Of a stretch of DNA of 64,000 nucleotides, positions 9,738 to 17,261 are shown in pieces; position 1 is the stretch's first letter; each line of letters starts with the position of its first letter. The notes below the pieces were generated by a model that searched no databases, was not told the origin of the DNA, and saw only the letters and a program-made list of their open reading frames with translations. The stretch spans positions 56,435 through 120,434 of the forward strand of contig NZ_MLAP01000007.1 in assembly GCF_002272865.1 (NCBI RefSeq). Direction: 5' to 3'. The position numbers were made by a program, and so were the translations under genes. The stretch comes from Helicobacter sp. 12S02634-8 (lineage in GTDB: Bacteria; Campylobacterota; Campylobacteria; Campylobacterales; Helicobacteraceae).

Positions 9738-10724
9738 ATGGATCCAAAAATATCAATCGCTTCTTTGGGTGGGACGATTTCTATGACCCCAAGCCAAAAA
9801 GCCCAAGGGATCACTCCCAAGCTATCTGCAGAGGATTTAATCAACGTATTGCCCGATATAAAAGGCTTAGCACAGATTGAAGCAAAGAGCCTTTTTAGCC
9901 TGCCTAGTGGGTATTTGAGCTTTGAGATGTTGATAGAAGCCTTGCAATGGGCAAAAGAGCAAGTCAAGCAAGGTGCTAGTGGCGTGATATTCACGCAAGG
10001 CACAGATACTTTGGAAGAAAGTGCTTTTTTGTGTGATTTATTTTGGGATCTGCCAGAGCCCCTGATAATTACAGGTGCAATGCGAGCTCCTGAAGAGATT
10101 GGCGCAGATGGATTGCGTAATTTACGCAGTGCGATTCTTTGCGCCTTGAGTCCTCATAGCGCCCATAGAGGGGTGATGGTGGTGATGAACGATACAATCC
10201 ATTTAGCAAGATGGGCACGGAAGTCGCATAGCTTGATGGTCGATAGCTTTTGTTCTGATGGCAAAAGCTATGGGGTGATTGCTGAGGGTAAGGTGGTATA
10301 TTTCTACCCGCCACCTCCTAAGATGGTCTTGCCCTTTCCATATGATTTGAATAAAAAGGTATTTTTATGGGAGCAGGTTTTAGATGGCGATGTGGGTATT
10401 TTGGAGTGGGTAGAAAGGGATTGTGATGGCTTAGTGATCAGTGGTTTTGGAGCAGGGCATATCAGCTTGAGGGCTAGTGATTTGCTTGATAAGGTCATAC
10501 AAAAAATCCCTGTTATTGTATGCACACGCACTACAGATGGACCTACGGCCTATCATACTTATGGTTACAAAGGCGCAGAGATAGATCTCATCGCTAGAGG
10601 GGTGTGTATGGGAGGGTATTTGAGTGCGAGAAAAGCAAGGATTCTTTTATGGGCGATTTTGGGTAATGGCTTGGGAAAAGATAGCTTCAAACAATATCTG
10701 CAGACACTCACTATAGGGTCTTGA
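9738..10724 (+). CDS. L-asparaginase family protein
   Basis: Homologue of bacterial asparaginases/glutaminases (328 residues). It keeps the nucleophile motif GGT (in SLGGTISM near residue 13) and the second catalytic motif TQGTDTLEE, and shows GADGLRNLRSAI and VMVVMNDTIH segments typical of the fold. The first Thr of the usual ATGGTI motif is Leu here. No signal peptide is present from the ATG at 9738, which has AAAAGGA seven bases upstream, so a cytoplasmic enzyme is likely. An in-frame ATG at 9678 would add a polar extension without support. It could act on asparagine or glutamine; substrate cannot be read from sequence. Confidence 0.85.
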   Translation: MDPKISIASLGGTISMTPSQKAQGITPKLSAEDLINVLPDIKGLAQIEAKSLFSLPSGYLSFEMLIEALQWAKEQVKQGASGVIFTQGTDTLEESAFLCDLFWDLPEPLIITGAMRAPEEIGADGLRNLRSAILCALSPHSAHRGVMVVMNDTIHLARWARKSHSLMVDSFCSDGKSYGVIAEGKVVYFYPPPPKMVLPFPYDLNKKVFLWEQVLDGDVGILEWVERDCDGLVISGFGAGHISLRASDLLDKVIQKIPVIVCTRTTDGPTAYHTYGYKGAEIDLIARGVCMGGYLSARKARILLWAILGNGLGKDSFKQYLQTLTIGS

Positions 10725-10857
10725 GCCTAGATTTATTTGTATTATCGGCTTTATTTTGTCATGGGTTTTAGGGGGAGGAGCTTTGATGGATTGTGCTTGC
10801 CCTTAAGATTTAGTGTTAAGAAAGTATTAAGTTTTTATGAATAAAATGACCTTACAA

Positions 10858-10882
10858 TATTACTTTATGATATATAGTAATA
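10858..10882. promoter_or_regulatory. Candidate NikR operator upstream of first TonB receptor
   Basis: A perfect inverted repeat, TATTACT-N11-AGTAATA, spans these bases. It fits the H. pylori NikR motif TATWATT-N11-AATWATA and the looser TRWYA-N15-TRWYA form (TATTA and TAATA). A likely -10 (TATGAT, 10866-10871) sits inside the spacer, so bound repressor would cover the promoter. The receptor ATG is 26 bases downstream. Confidence 0.6.
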
Positions 10883-10907
10883 AATTTATGTTGAGGAAGG
10901 CAGTGTG

Positions 10908-13148
10908 ATGGTTTTAGGGAGAAAATGCTTTATTTTTGGTGCTTTGGTGGTTTTGAGTGGAGGGTTGGCTATGGGAGAAGAGAGCAAGGATTATGAACTC
11001 AATAAAATCGTTACAACTTCTACAAGAACTCCTACGATGATTTCAGAAGCACCAGGAAATGTTACACTGATGGATCATAAAGAAATCAAAGATAGGACTT
11101 CCCAACAACTCAGCAATATGATGAGTGTGATGGCAGGGGTGAAAGTCGATAAAGATGCGGGCTATAATGGGCGTCCTAATGTTTTCATGCGCGGGATACC
11201 TTATGGGACACTTGTCATGCTTGATGGAGTGATTTTAAATGACTTAGAGGGGGAAATGCGTATTATCCAGTCTATTTCAAGTATGGATATTGAAAAAATC
11301 GAGGTGGTGCGGGGGCCGTTTTCGAGTTTGTATGGGACAGGGGGGATTGGCGGGGTGATTAATTTTATCACCTCAATGCCTACTCAGCTTGAATCCAATG
11401 CTGAGCTAGGGTATGGCAATGAGATTTTAAGAGGGGGTGCTGAGGCCAATAGGACGCGCGGATATTTTAGCATTGGAGATGCGTTTTTTGATAAAAGATT
11501 GCGGGTCAAGGCAAGCTATGGTTTTACAAAAAGCGATGGCTATGCACGCGTGCCAGCGACAATGAAACAGACCTTTAATTCTTCAAGTGGTATCACTTTT
11601 GATGGTAGGGCGCCTGTGAAGGGCGATATTGTGGGTAATGTGGGGAGAACGGGGTATTTAACCAACAATGCGCATATCAAGGCTGAATATGATTGGAGCG
11701 ATAAAGATACTACGAGCTTGACTTTCAATCTATCGACTATCAATGAAAATCAAAATTCTGTCAAGACAAATTTACGCACAAGCAATGGCCAGCCTGTTTA
11801 TGGCGGGCAGACAAATGGCTCAACATCAGGGTTTTATAGCCCTTTTTATGGGATTGGGTGGTCGGGGTTTCGCTTTGAACAAAACTATATCGCCTCGATC
11901 TCGCATAAGCATTATTTCAATGATGATTCTTCCCTCACTACGACAATTTCAAGTGTGGATTTGATCTCGCATTTTGCTGATGGAGATGGTTCTAAGAGCA
12001 ATGCGAGCATTTTTGGAGGTCCGGGCAAGTCGCTAGATAATAATGCGAGCAGTAATTATTTAGACATTGTCTATCAAAATAAATTTTCTGATAAGCAGAC
12101 TTTGATGGTGGGATTTCAAGGCAGAATGATGAGTGTGTCTAATGAACGGCATTATATTGGGAATTGGACACAGAGTGATTTTTGGAACACTTATACAGGT
12201 ATGTATGGGCAGGATAAAAGCAATGCTTGGACGATTGCAGCGTGGAGTCAGCTGACAAGCAAATGGACAGATACTTTGAGCACAAATCTTGGCTTGAGGC
12301 TTGATTATTGGCAGACTTATGATATGACAACCTTAGATACACTCGCGCTAAACCCCAATAAACTGACCTTGCCAGATACTAAGAAATTTTTCCCATCACC
12401 AAAGTTTGCCCTCAATTATCAGCCTTTCACATATACGGTTTTTAAGGGCTCTATAGGCTTGGCATTTCGTGCGCCCAATACAAGGGAGATGTATGCACAC
12501 TCAATGGCAGGGAGCTATCAGATCAGTAATCCATTGCTCTCCCCAGAATATGGATTAGAGTTTGATATTGGTGTTGAGCAGGGGAATCCGTATGGAGGGC
12601 TTTTCAAGGCATATTACTATCAGACTGAAATGTATAATGCTATCTATCAGACAGGAGCAGGGCAGGAGAGCGATCCTTATCAGAATATCAATGGCGGGCA
12701 TGAACGGATCAATGGCGTTGAGCTTGAGTTGGATCAAAAAATTTATGGGCAGCTGTCTTTGATGGCAAATTATACCTTTACCAATGCTAGAGTCATCAAT
12801 AGCACGGCAAATCCTAGCTACAATGGGCATTATATCGCTAATATTCCCAAGCATATGGGGCATTTGGCTTTGCTGTATGGGGGCGATGATAGGGAGGGGG
12901 TCTTTGGCTCATTGCAGATGAATACGCAATCAGGGGCATATACGAGTATCAAAAACACCAAAGCTCCCAGCCATACTTTTGGTTCTATCGATCCGCGCGT
13001 GACTTTTGATGCTAAAGTTGGCTATGAATTCCATAATAAAACCTCGCTTTCACTGAGTTTTTTGAATTTCACCAATGCGCAATATTATGATTATTACAAG
13101 GCGATGGGGGCGTCATTTTATGTCCAAATTTCTAGCAAATTTTTCTAA
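10908..13148 (+). CDS. TonB-dependent outer membrane receptor, probable nickel or metal-complex uptake (paralogue 1)
   Basis: A 746-residue TonB-dependent receptor. It has a signal peptide (hydrophobic FIFGALVVLSGGLAMG), a probable TonB box near ELNKIVTTST, a plug domain with VFMRGI, VMLDGVILND, IEKIEVVRGPFSSLYGTGGIGGVINFIT, and a 22-strand-type barrel ending in the aromatic residue Phe. Start is the ATG at 10908 after GAGGAAGG; a GTG directly before it is less well spaced. It is clearly paralogous to the receptor at 17262 (shared 32-nt identical block in the plug region). The NikR-like operator upstream suggests nickel as cargo, comparable to FrpB4 of H. pylori or NikH of H. mustelae; iron or haem cannot be excluded. 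Confidence 0.9.
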   Translation: MVLGRKCFIFGALVVLSGGLAMGEESKDYELNKIVTTSTRTPTMISEAPGNVTLMDHKEIKDRTSQQLSNMMSVMAGVKVDKDAGYNGRPNVFMRGIPYGTLVMLDGVILNDLEGEMRIIQSISSMDIEKIEVVRGPFSSLYGTGGIGGVINFITSMPTQLESNAELGYGNEILRGGAEANRTRGYFSIGDAFFDKRLRVKASYGFTKSDGYARVPATMKQTFNSSSGITFDGRAPVKGDIVGNVGRTGYLTNNAHIKAEYDWSDKDTTSLTFNLSTINENQNSVKTNLRTSNGQPVYGGQTNGSTSGFYSPFYGIGWSGFRFEQNYIASISHKHYFNDDSSLTTTISSVDLISHFADGDGSKSNASIFGGPGKSLDNNASSNYLDIVYQNKFSDKQTLMVGFQGRMMSVSNERHYIGNWTQSDFWNTYTGMYGQDKSNAWTIAAWSQLTSKWTDTLSTNLGLRLDYWQTYDMTTLDTLALNPNKLTLPDTKKFFPSPKFALNYQPFTYTVFKGSIGLAFRAPNTREMYAHSMAGSYQISNPLLSPEYGLEFDIGVEQGNPYGGLFKAYYYQTEMYNAIYQTGAGQESDPYQNINGGHERINGVELELDQKIYGQLSLMANYTFTNARVINSTANPSYNGHYIANIPKHMGHLALLYGGDDREGVFGSLQMNTQSGAYTSIKNTKAPSHTFGSIDPRVTFDAKVGYEFHNKTSLSLSFLNFTNAQYYDYYKAMGASFYVQISSKFF

Positions 13149-13254
13149 CACGCTCTTTTGGAGTAGTGTTTTTGATGGATTTGTGTGCGTTGTTATTTTC
13201 TTTGGTTATGATAGAAGAGCAGATTTGGGCATTGGCTTGCTCTCATGAAGGGAT

Positions 13255-14211
13255 ATGATGGGAATCAAATACGCATATATATGGGCGTTGCTAGGAGTTT
13301 TGGCCTTAGGCCTTGGGGCAAAGGAGGCACTCACGCCCACAGATGGAGCAGATTTTTTCTACCAGAGATTTGGAGATAAGAACCAACCACACAAAAAGAT
13401 CAACCACACAAAAGGGTTTTGTGCTAGTGGGTATTTTGAACCTAGAAAAGATATCCGATCGTTTGTCAAAATTCCTTTGCTTGAAGCTAAAAGCAAGGTA
13501 TTGGCTCGATATTCCATTGGTGGGGGCAATCCATATGTGAGCGATCGCACAAACCCCCATGGGCTAGCTCTTAAAATCACTGATGGCAAAGAAGAGTGGG
13601 ATTTTGCGATGTTAAATACCCAAATCAATGCGGGGAAGACGCCTGAGTTGATTCTTGAGTTTTTGTCTTTGGCTGCTGATCCTAGCAAAAAAGATAAGCT
13701 AAAAGAGCTTGCACACCAGCACAAAAGTGTGCAACATTTTATGGATTATAGCCGCAGTCTTGGCGTGCCTTTGAGCTTAGCAAATGTCGCATTTCATACC
13801 CAGCACGTCTATGGTATCACACAAAATGATGGCAGTGTGATGCATGCAAAAATAGTCTTTGCTCCTCAAGCAGGTGTGATCGAGCGTTCAAGTCAAGAAG
13901 CCCAAAAAAGTGGCGATAATTTTTTAGAAAAACGATTCCAAGAAGATCTCAAAAAGGGCAGTGTGCGTTATCATATGTATCTAATCGTAGCAAAACCAGA
14001 TGATGTTATTGATGATATTAGCGTGTTTTGGGGGAGTGATAATCGAAAAATCTTTTTGGGGACTTTGGTGTTGGATCGGTTTGAGGGGCAGGGGTGTGAG
14101 GGAGATGTATTTTTGCCAAAAGTGCTGCCTCTTGGGGTCAAAGCCCCTATCGATCCTGTTTTTGAATTCCGCAATCAAGTCTATACAATCACACACCAAC
14201 GCCGCCAATAA
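13255..14211 (+). CDS. Periplasmic catalase-like (SrpA-type) haem protein
   Basis: A 318-residue mini-catalase homologue with a signal peptide (WALLGVLALGLGAKEA). It corresponds to the catalase-related family (compare H. pylori HP0485, recalled). The distal haem His is seen in NHTKGFCASGYFEP, a variant of the catalase HAKG-AFGYFE motif, and the proximal Tyr in FRNQVYT near the C-terminus, fitting R-x-x-x-Y. The usual C-terminal flavodoxin and much of the wrapping region of true catalases are missing, as in the family. Two ATGs (13255, 13258) follow AAGGG; the second is better spaced. It lies about 106 bp after the receptor and may be separately transcribed. Likely a haem peroxidase in the periplasm; activity is inferred. 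Confidence 0.85.
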   Translation: MMGIKYAYIWALLGVLALGLGAKEALTPTDGADFFYQRFGDKNQPHKKINHTKGFCASGYFEPRKDIRSFVKIPLLEAKSKVLARYSIGGGNPYVSDRTNPHGLALKITDGKEEWDFAMLNTQINAGKTPELILEFLSLAADPSKKDKLKELAHQHKSVQHFMDYSRSLGVPLSLANVAFHTQHVYGITQNDGSVMHAKIVFAPQAGVIERSSQEAQKSGDNFLEKRFQEDLKKGSVRYHMYLIVAKPDDVIDDISVFWGSDNRKIFLGTLVLDRFEGQGCEGDVFLPKVLPLGVKAPIDPVFEFRNQVYTITHQRRQ

Positions 14212-14219
14212 GACCCTAG

Positions 14220-14228
14220 CCCCCCCCC
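14220..14228. repeat. Poly-C tract of nine
   Basis: Nine consecutive C residues lie eight bases after the catalase-like stop codon, between the convergent genes for the catalase-like protein and sdaA. Tracts of this kind slip in Helicobacter, but here it is outside both coding regions. Confidence 0.8.
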
Positions 14229-14274
14229 GTTTTTTCTAAAATTAAAGAAAATCTGACACGGATTCAAGCAAGGT

Positions 14275-15642
14275 CTAGCAGATACTTGAGAGCGTGGTTG
14301 CTAGACCTCCGAGTGAAGTTTCTTTGTATTTGAGATTCATATCTTTGCCTGTGTTATACATTGTCAAAATCACTTCATCTAAAGTGACCTTAGGTGTGCT
14401 TTTACGACTCATTGCCATACGCGCTGCCATAATCGCTTTGATTGCGCCAAAGGCATTTCTCTCAATACACGGTATCTGCACAAGCCCCCCCACAGGGTCA
14501 CAAGTCAGACCCAAATGGTGTTCCATAGCGATTTCAGCTGCATTAGACGCACAAAAGGCATCAGCCCCCAGCACAGACGCCATAGCAGCCCCCGCCATCG
14601 AACTCGCTACACCAATCTCAGCTTGACAGCCTGCTTCAGCCCCAGAGATACTTGCATTTTTCTTATAAAGTGAGCCGATCAGCATTGCGACTAACAGATA
14701 ATCGATTGCTTTTTGGTCATTGAAGCCCACGGTGTGATTTTTCAGATACAACAAGACAGCAGGATTGACCGCACAAGCCCCGTTTGTAGGTGCAGTAACG
14801 ACTTTCGCACCACTGGCATTTTCTTCAGCGACTGCGATAGCATAAAGGGAGATAAAATCAATAATCCCCAATGGATCGGTCGTGGCCTGTAATCTGCTTG
14901 CAAGCCCAGGGGCGCGTCTATGGAGCTTGAGCTTGCCGGGCAAAACATCAGCTTGGGGGTGGATACCATTGTTGTATGCTTCTTGCATTGTTGCCCAGAT
15001 TTCTAGGCAATATTTTTGGATATATTCTAATGTATTGAATTGCAATTCATATGCAAGAGAGGCTTGGATCAGATTTTTGCCTTGTTGGTGGCAATAATCG
15101 AGTATGTCTTTAGCGTGGTTGAAACTCAGAGCAAGATGTGTATCTTGGGGGTCTTCAATCCCTGTTTCTTTGATTTTTTGGAGTTCTTTTTGGGTCTTGA
15201 CAAATCCCCCGCCAATGGAATAATAAGTTTCTTCCTCGAGCACTTCTCCATTTGCATTGAGTGCTTGGAGTGTCAAGCCATTTTCGTGTAGGAGCAAAAA
15301 TTGCTTAGAAAAAATCAAGTCATTTTCATAATCAAAGTCAATATCTTTCTGGCCACATAAGCAGAGTTTTTTGTCATTAAGGGCTTTGTTGATGACAGAT
15401 TCTTGTGTGGAGGTATCGAGATTTTTGGCTTCTAAAGCGCTCAAGCCCCAGATAATAGCCCTATCGCTTAAGTGCCCCTTGCCTGTGAGGGACAAAGACC
15501 CATAAAAACAGATTTTTATTTTGGTAATTTCTGCGAGTTTGGGCATTAATTTTTGACAGAATAAATTCCCTGCTAGCATAGGTCCCATCGTGTGCGAGGA
15601 GGAGGGGCCAACCCCAATTTTGAAAATACTCAGATTGCTCAT
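14275..15642 (-). CDS. sdaA: L-serine dehydratase (iron-sulfur, single chain)
   Basis: Converts L-serine to pyruvate and ammonia using a 4Fe-4S cluster in the cytoplasm. The 455-residue protein contains the fused beta and alpha domains: [16 protein letters not shown] at the N-terminus, [35 protein letters not shown] and [21 protein letters not shown], which hold the cluster cysteines. Start ATG at 15642 has AAGGA six bases upstream, and TATAAT on the minus strand at 15671-15676. It is divergent from the serine transporter sdaC, so the shared 221-bp gap likely drives both halves of a serine-use pathway. Confidence 0.95.
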   Translation of the reverse strand: MSNLSIFKIGVGPSSSHTMGPMLAGNLFCQKLMPKLAEITKIKICFYGSLSLTGKGHLSDRAIIWGLSALEAKNLDTSTQESVINKALNDKKLCLCGQKDIDFDYENDLIFSKQFLLLHENGLTLQALNANGEVLEEETYYSIGGGFVKTQKELQKIKETGIEDPQDTHLALSFNHAKDILDYCHQQGKNLIQASLAYELQFNTLEYIQKYCLEIWATMQEAYNNGIHPQADVLPGKLKLHRRAPGLASRLQATTDPLGIIDFISLYAIAVAEENASGAKVVTAPTNGACAVNPAVLLYLKNHTVGFNDQKAIDYLLVAMLIGSLYKKNASISGAEAGCQAEIGVASSMAGAAMASVLGADAFCASNAAEIAMEHHLGLTCDPVGGLVQIPCIERNAFGAIKAIMAARMAMSRKSTPKVTLDEVILTMYNTGKDMNLKYKETSLGGLATTLSSIC

Positions 15643-15670
15643 ATTTCTTCCTTTTCAATCAATCGGGTAA

Positions 15671-15676
15671 ATTATA
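15671..15676 (-). promoter_or_regulatory. -10 element of sdaA promoter
   Basis: On the minus strand this reads TATAAT, 28 bases upstream of the sdaA ATG. The sequence around it is partly self-complementary. Confidence 0.5.
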
Positions 15677-15806
15677 TAATGAATTTTTAATAAAATAGTA
15701 TGTTAATTGTGTTATTTCTTCCCTCAGAAAATGGTTATTTGTTTCTTTTTGTTACATCATTAAAATATTTTAAGTTTATATTTCGGATTCAAAATATTAT
15801 TTTGTA

Positions 15807-15812
15807 TATAAT
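15807..15812 (+). promoter_or_regulatory. -10 element of sdaC promoter
   Basis: A TATAAT preceded by TG-like context lies 51 bases before the sdaC ATG in the divergent sdaA-sdaC gap. Confidence 0.5.
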
Positions 15813-15863
15813 CTCGCAGATAAGTATTCTTTAGGTAACACAATCAAACAACGAAGGATTTTG

Positions 15864-17105
15864 ATGAATAAAAGAGATTTTTTATGGGTGCTGAGCTTGT
15901 ATGGGACAGCAATTGGAGCGGGCGTTTTGTTCTTGCCTATTAAGACGGGTGTGGGAGGGCTTGTTCCTTTGGTGATGATGATTGTGTTGTCATTTCCGAT
16001 TACTTTTTTAGCACATCGGGCTTTGTGTCGCTTTGTTTTGTCTTCTTCCATGCGTTCTGATGATATTACGATTGTAGCGCAGGAGTTTTTTGGCAAGGCA
16101 GGGGGGATTGTGATCACTTTGCTATATTTTTGTGCGATTTTTCCTATTTTGCTTATTTATAGCGTGGGGATTACGAACACTCTTGATAGCTTTATTGTCC
16201 ATCAAATGCACTTACAAGCCCCAAATCGTTTGTTGTTGGCGTTTATTTTGGTGGGGATTTTGGTTTTGATTGTGAGCTTTGGGCAAGAGATGATTGTGCG
16301 GGTGATGAGCACTTTGGTGTTCCCTTTTATCATCGTTTTGATGTTGATTGCACTTGCTTTAGTCCCTGAGTGGAATCTGGAGTTGTTTAAAAATATCAGC
16401 TTTTCGTGGCAAGAAGATACAAAAAAGCTTTGGTTGATGCTCCCTGTGATGGTCTTTGCCTTCAATCACTCGCCCATTATCTCTTCTTTGGCTGTGTATG
16501 CTAAAAGTCAATATGGCAAAAAGGCCGATGAAAAAAGCTCTAAAATCATCGCTACAAGCAATATTTTGATGATTGTGAGCGTGATGTTTTTTGTTTTTTC
16601 TTTTATGATGAGCTTACATCAAGATGATTTTATCCACGCACAAGAGCAGAATATATCGATACTTTCTTTGCTTGCTAATATTGCTGATAGGTTTGAAAAC
16701 CCCATTGTCAAGGCCATTGCACCGATTTTGGTCTATGTAGCACCACTCATTGCATTTGTGGCGATGGGTAAGTCATTTTTCGGGCATTATTTGGGCGCTC
16801 AAGAGGGCTTCAATCGGATTTTATTCAAAATCTCAAGAGATAAAATCAGTCTGAAAACGGCTAAGAAAATCACGATTATTTTTACATTTTTAGTGTCTTG
16901 GCTCGTTGCTTATGCCAATCCACAGATTTTAGATATTATCGACCAAATCGTAGGGCCTGTGCTAGCGCTCATACTTTTTATCATGCCTTTGTATGCTATT
17001 TATCGTTTTGATGCACTCAAAAAATATAAAAACCCCCTTGAAAATCTTTTTATCTTGATTTTTGGTCTATTGACAATCGCAGCTGCCCTTTATAGTATCT
17101 TTTAG
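15864..17105 (+). CDS. sdaC: Serine transporter SdaC (HAAAP family)
   Basis: Inner-membrane proton-coupled L-serine importer of 413 residues. About eleven hydrophobic helices are visible, with the family start GTAIGAGVLFLPIKTGVGG, the HRALCRFVLSSS segment and FAFNHSPIISSL. Start is the ATG at 15864 with GAAGGA five bases upstream; a TTG directly before is not needed. It pairs functionally with the divergent sdaA: imported serine becomes pyruvate, a preferred carbon source in Helicobacter and Campylobacter. Confidence 0.92.
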   Translation: MNKRDFLWVLSLYGTAIGAGVLFLPIKTGVGGLVPLVMMIVLSFPITFLAHRALCRFVLSSSMRSDDITIVAQEFFGKAGGIVITLLYFCAIFPILLIYSVGITNTLDSFIVHQMHLQAPNRLLLAFILVGILVLIVSFGQEMIVRVMSTLVFPFIIVLMLIALALVPEWNLELFKNISFSWQEDTKKLWLMLPVMVFAFNHSPIISSLAVYAKSQYGKKADEKSSKIIATSNILMIVSVMFFVFSFMMSLHQDDFIHAQEQNISILSLLANIADRFENPIVKAIAPILVYVAPLIAFVAMGKSFFGHYLGAQEGFNRILFKISRDKISLKTAKKITIIFTFLVSWLVAYANPQILDIIDQIVGPVLALILFIMPLYAIYRFDALKKYKNPLENLFILIFGLLTIAAALYSIF

Positions 17106-17203
17106 GCATTGGGATTTTTGGAGTGGGGCATACACAAAAAGCAAGTGATGGTTAAATAATCTTAAAACTGCTTGGAGTGTTATGGTTTTGTCAATCACTT
17201 ATG

Positions 17204-17209
17204 TATAAT
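17204..17209 (+). promoter_or_regulatory. -10 element of second TonB receptor promoter
   Basis: TATAAT with an upstream TG (ATG-TATAAT context) lies 52 bases before the receptor ATG. A second TATAAT at 17221-17226 overlaps the candidate NikR site. Confidence 0.45.
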
Positions 17210-17222
17210 CAGAGTTGTTCTA

Positions 17223-17247
17223 TAATATTTTTTGATAAAAAATAACA
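17223..17247. promoter_or_regulatory. Candidate NikR operator upstream of second TonB receptor
   Basis: TAATA and TAACA half-sites are separated by exactly 15 bases, fitting TRWYA-N15-TRWYA. It lies just upstream of the AAGGGGG ribosome site of the receptor and overlaps or follows the -10. The region is A/T-rich, so a chance match is possible, but the paired site at 10858 raises the likelihood. Confidence 0.45.
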
Positions 17248-17261
17248 CAAGGGGGTTTGAT

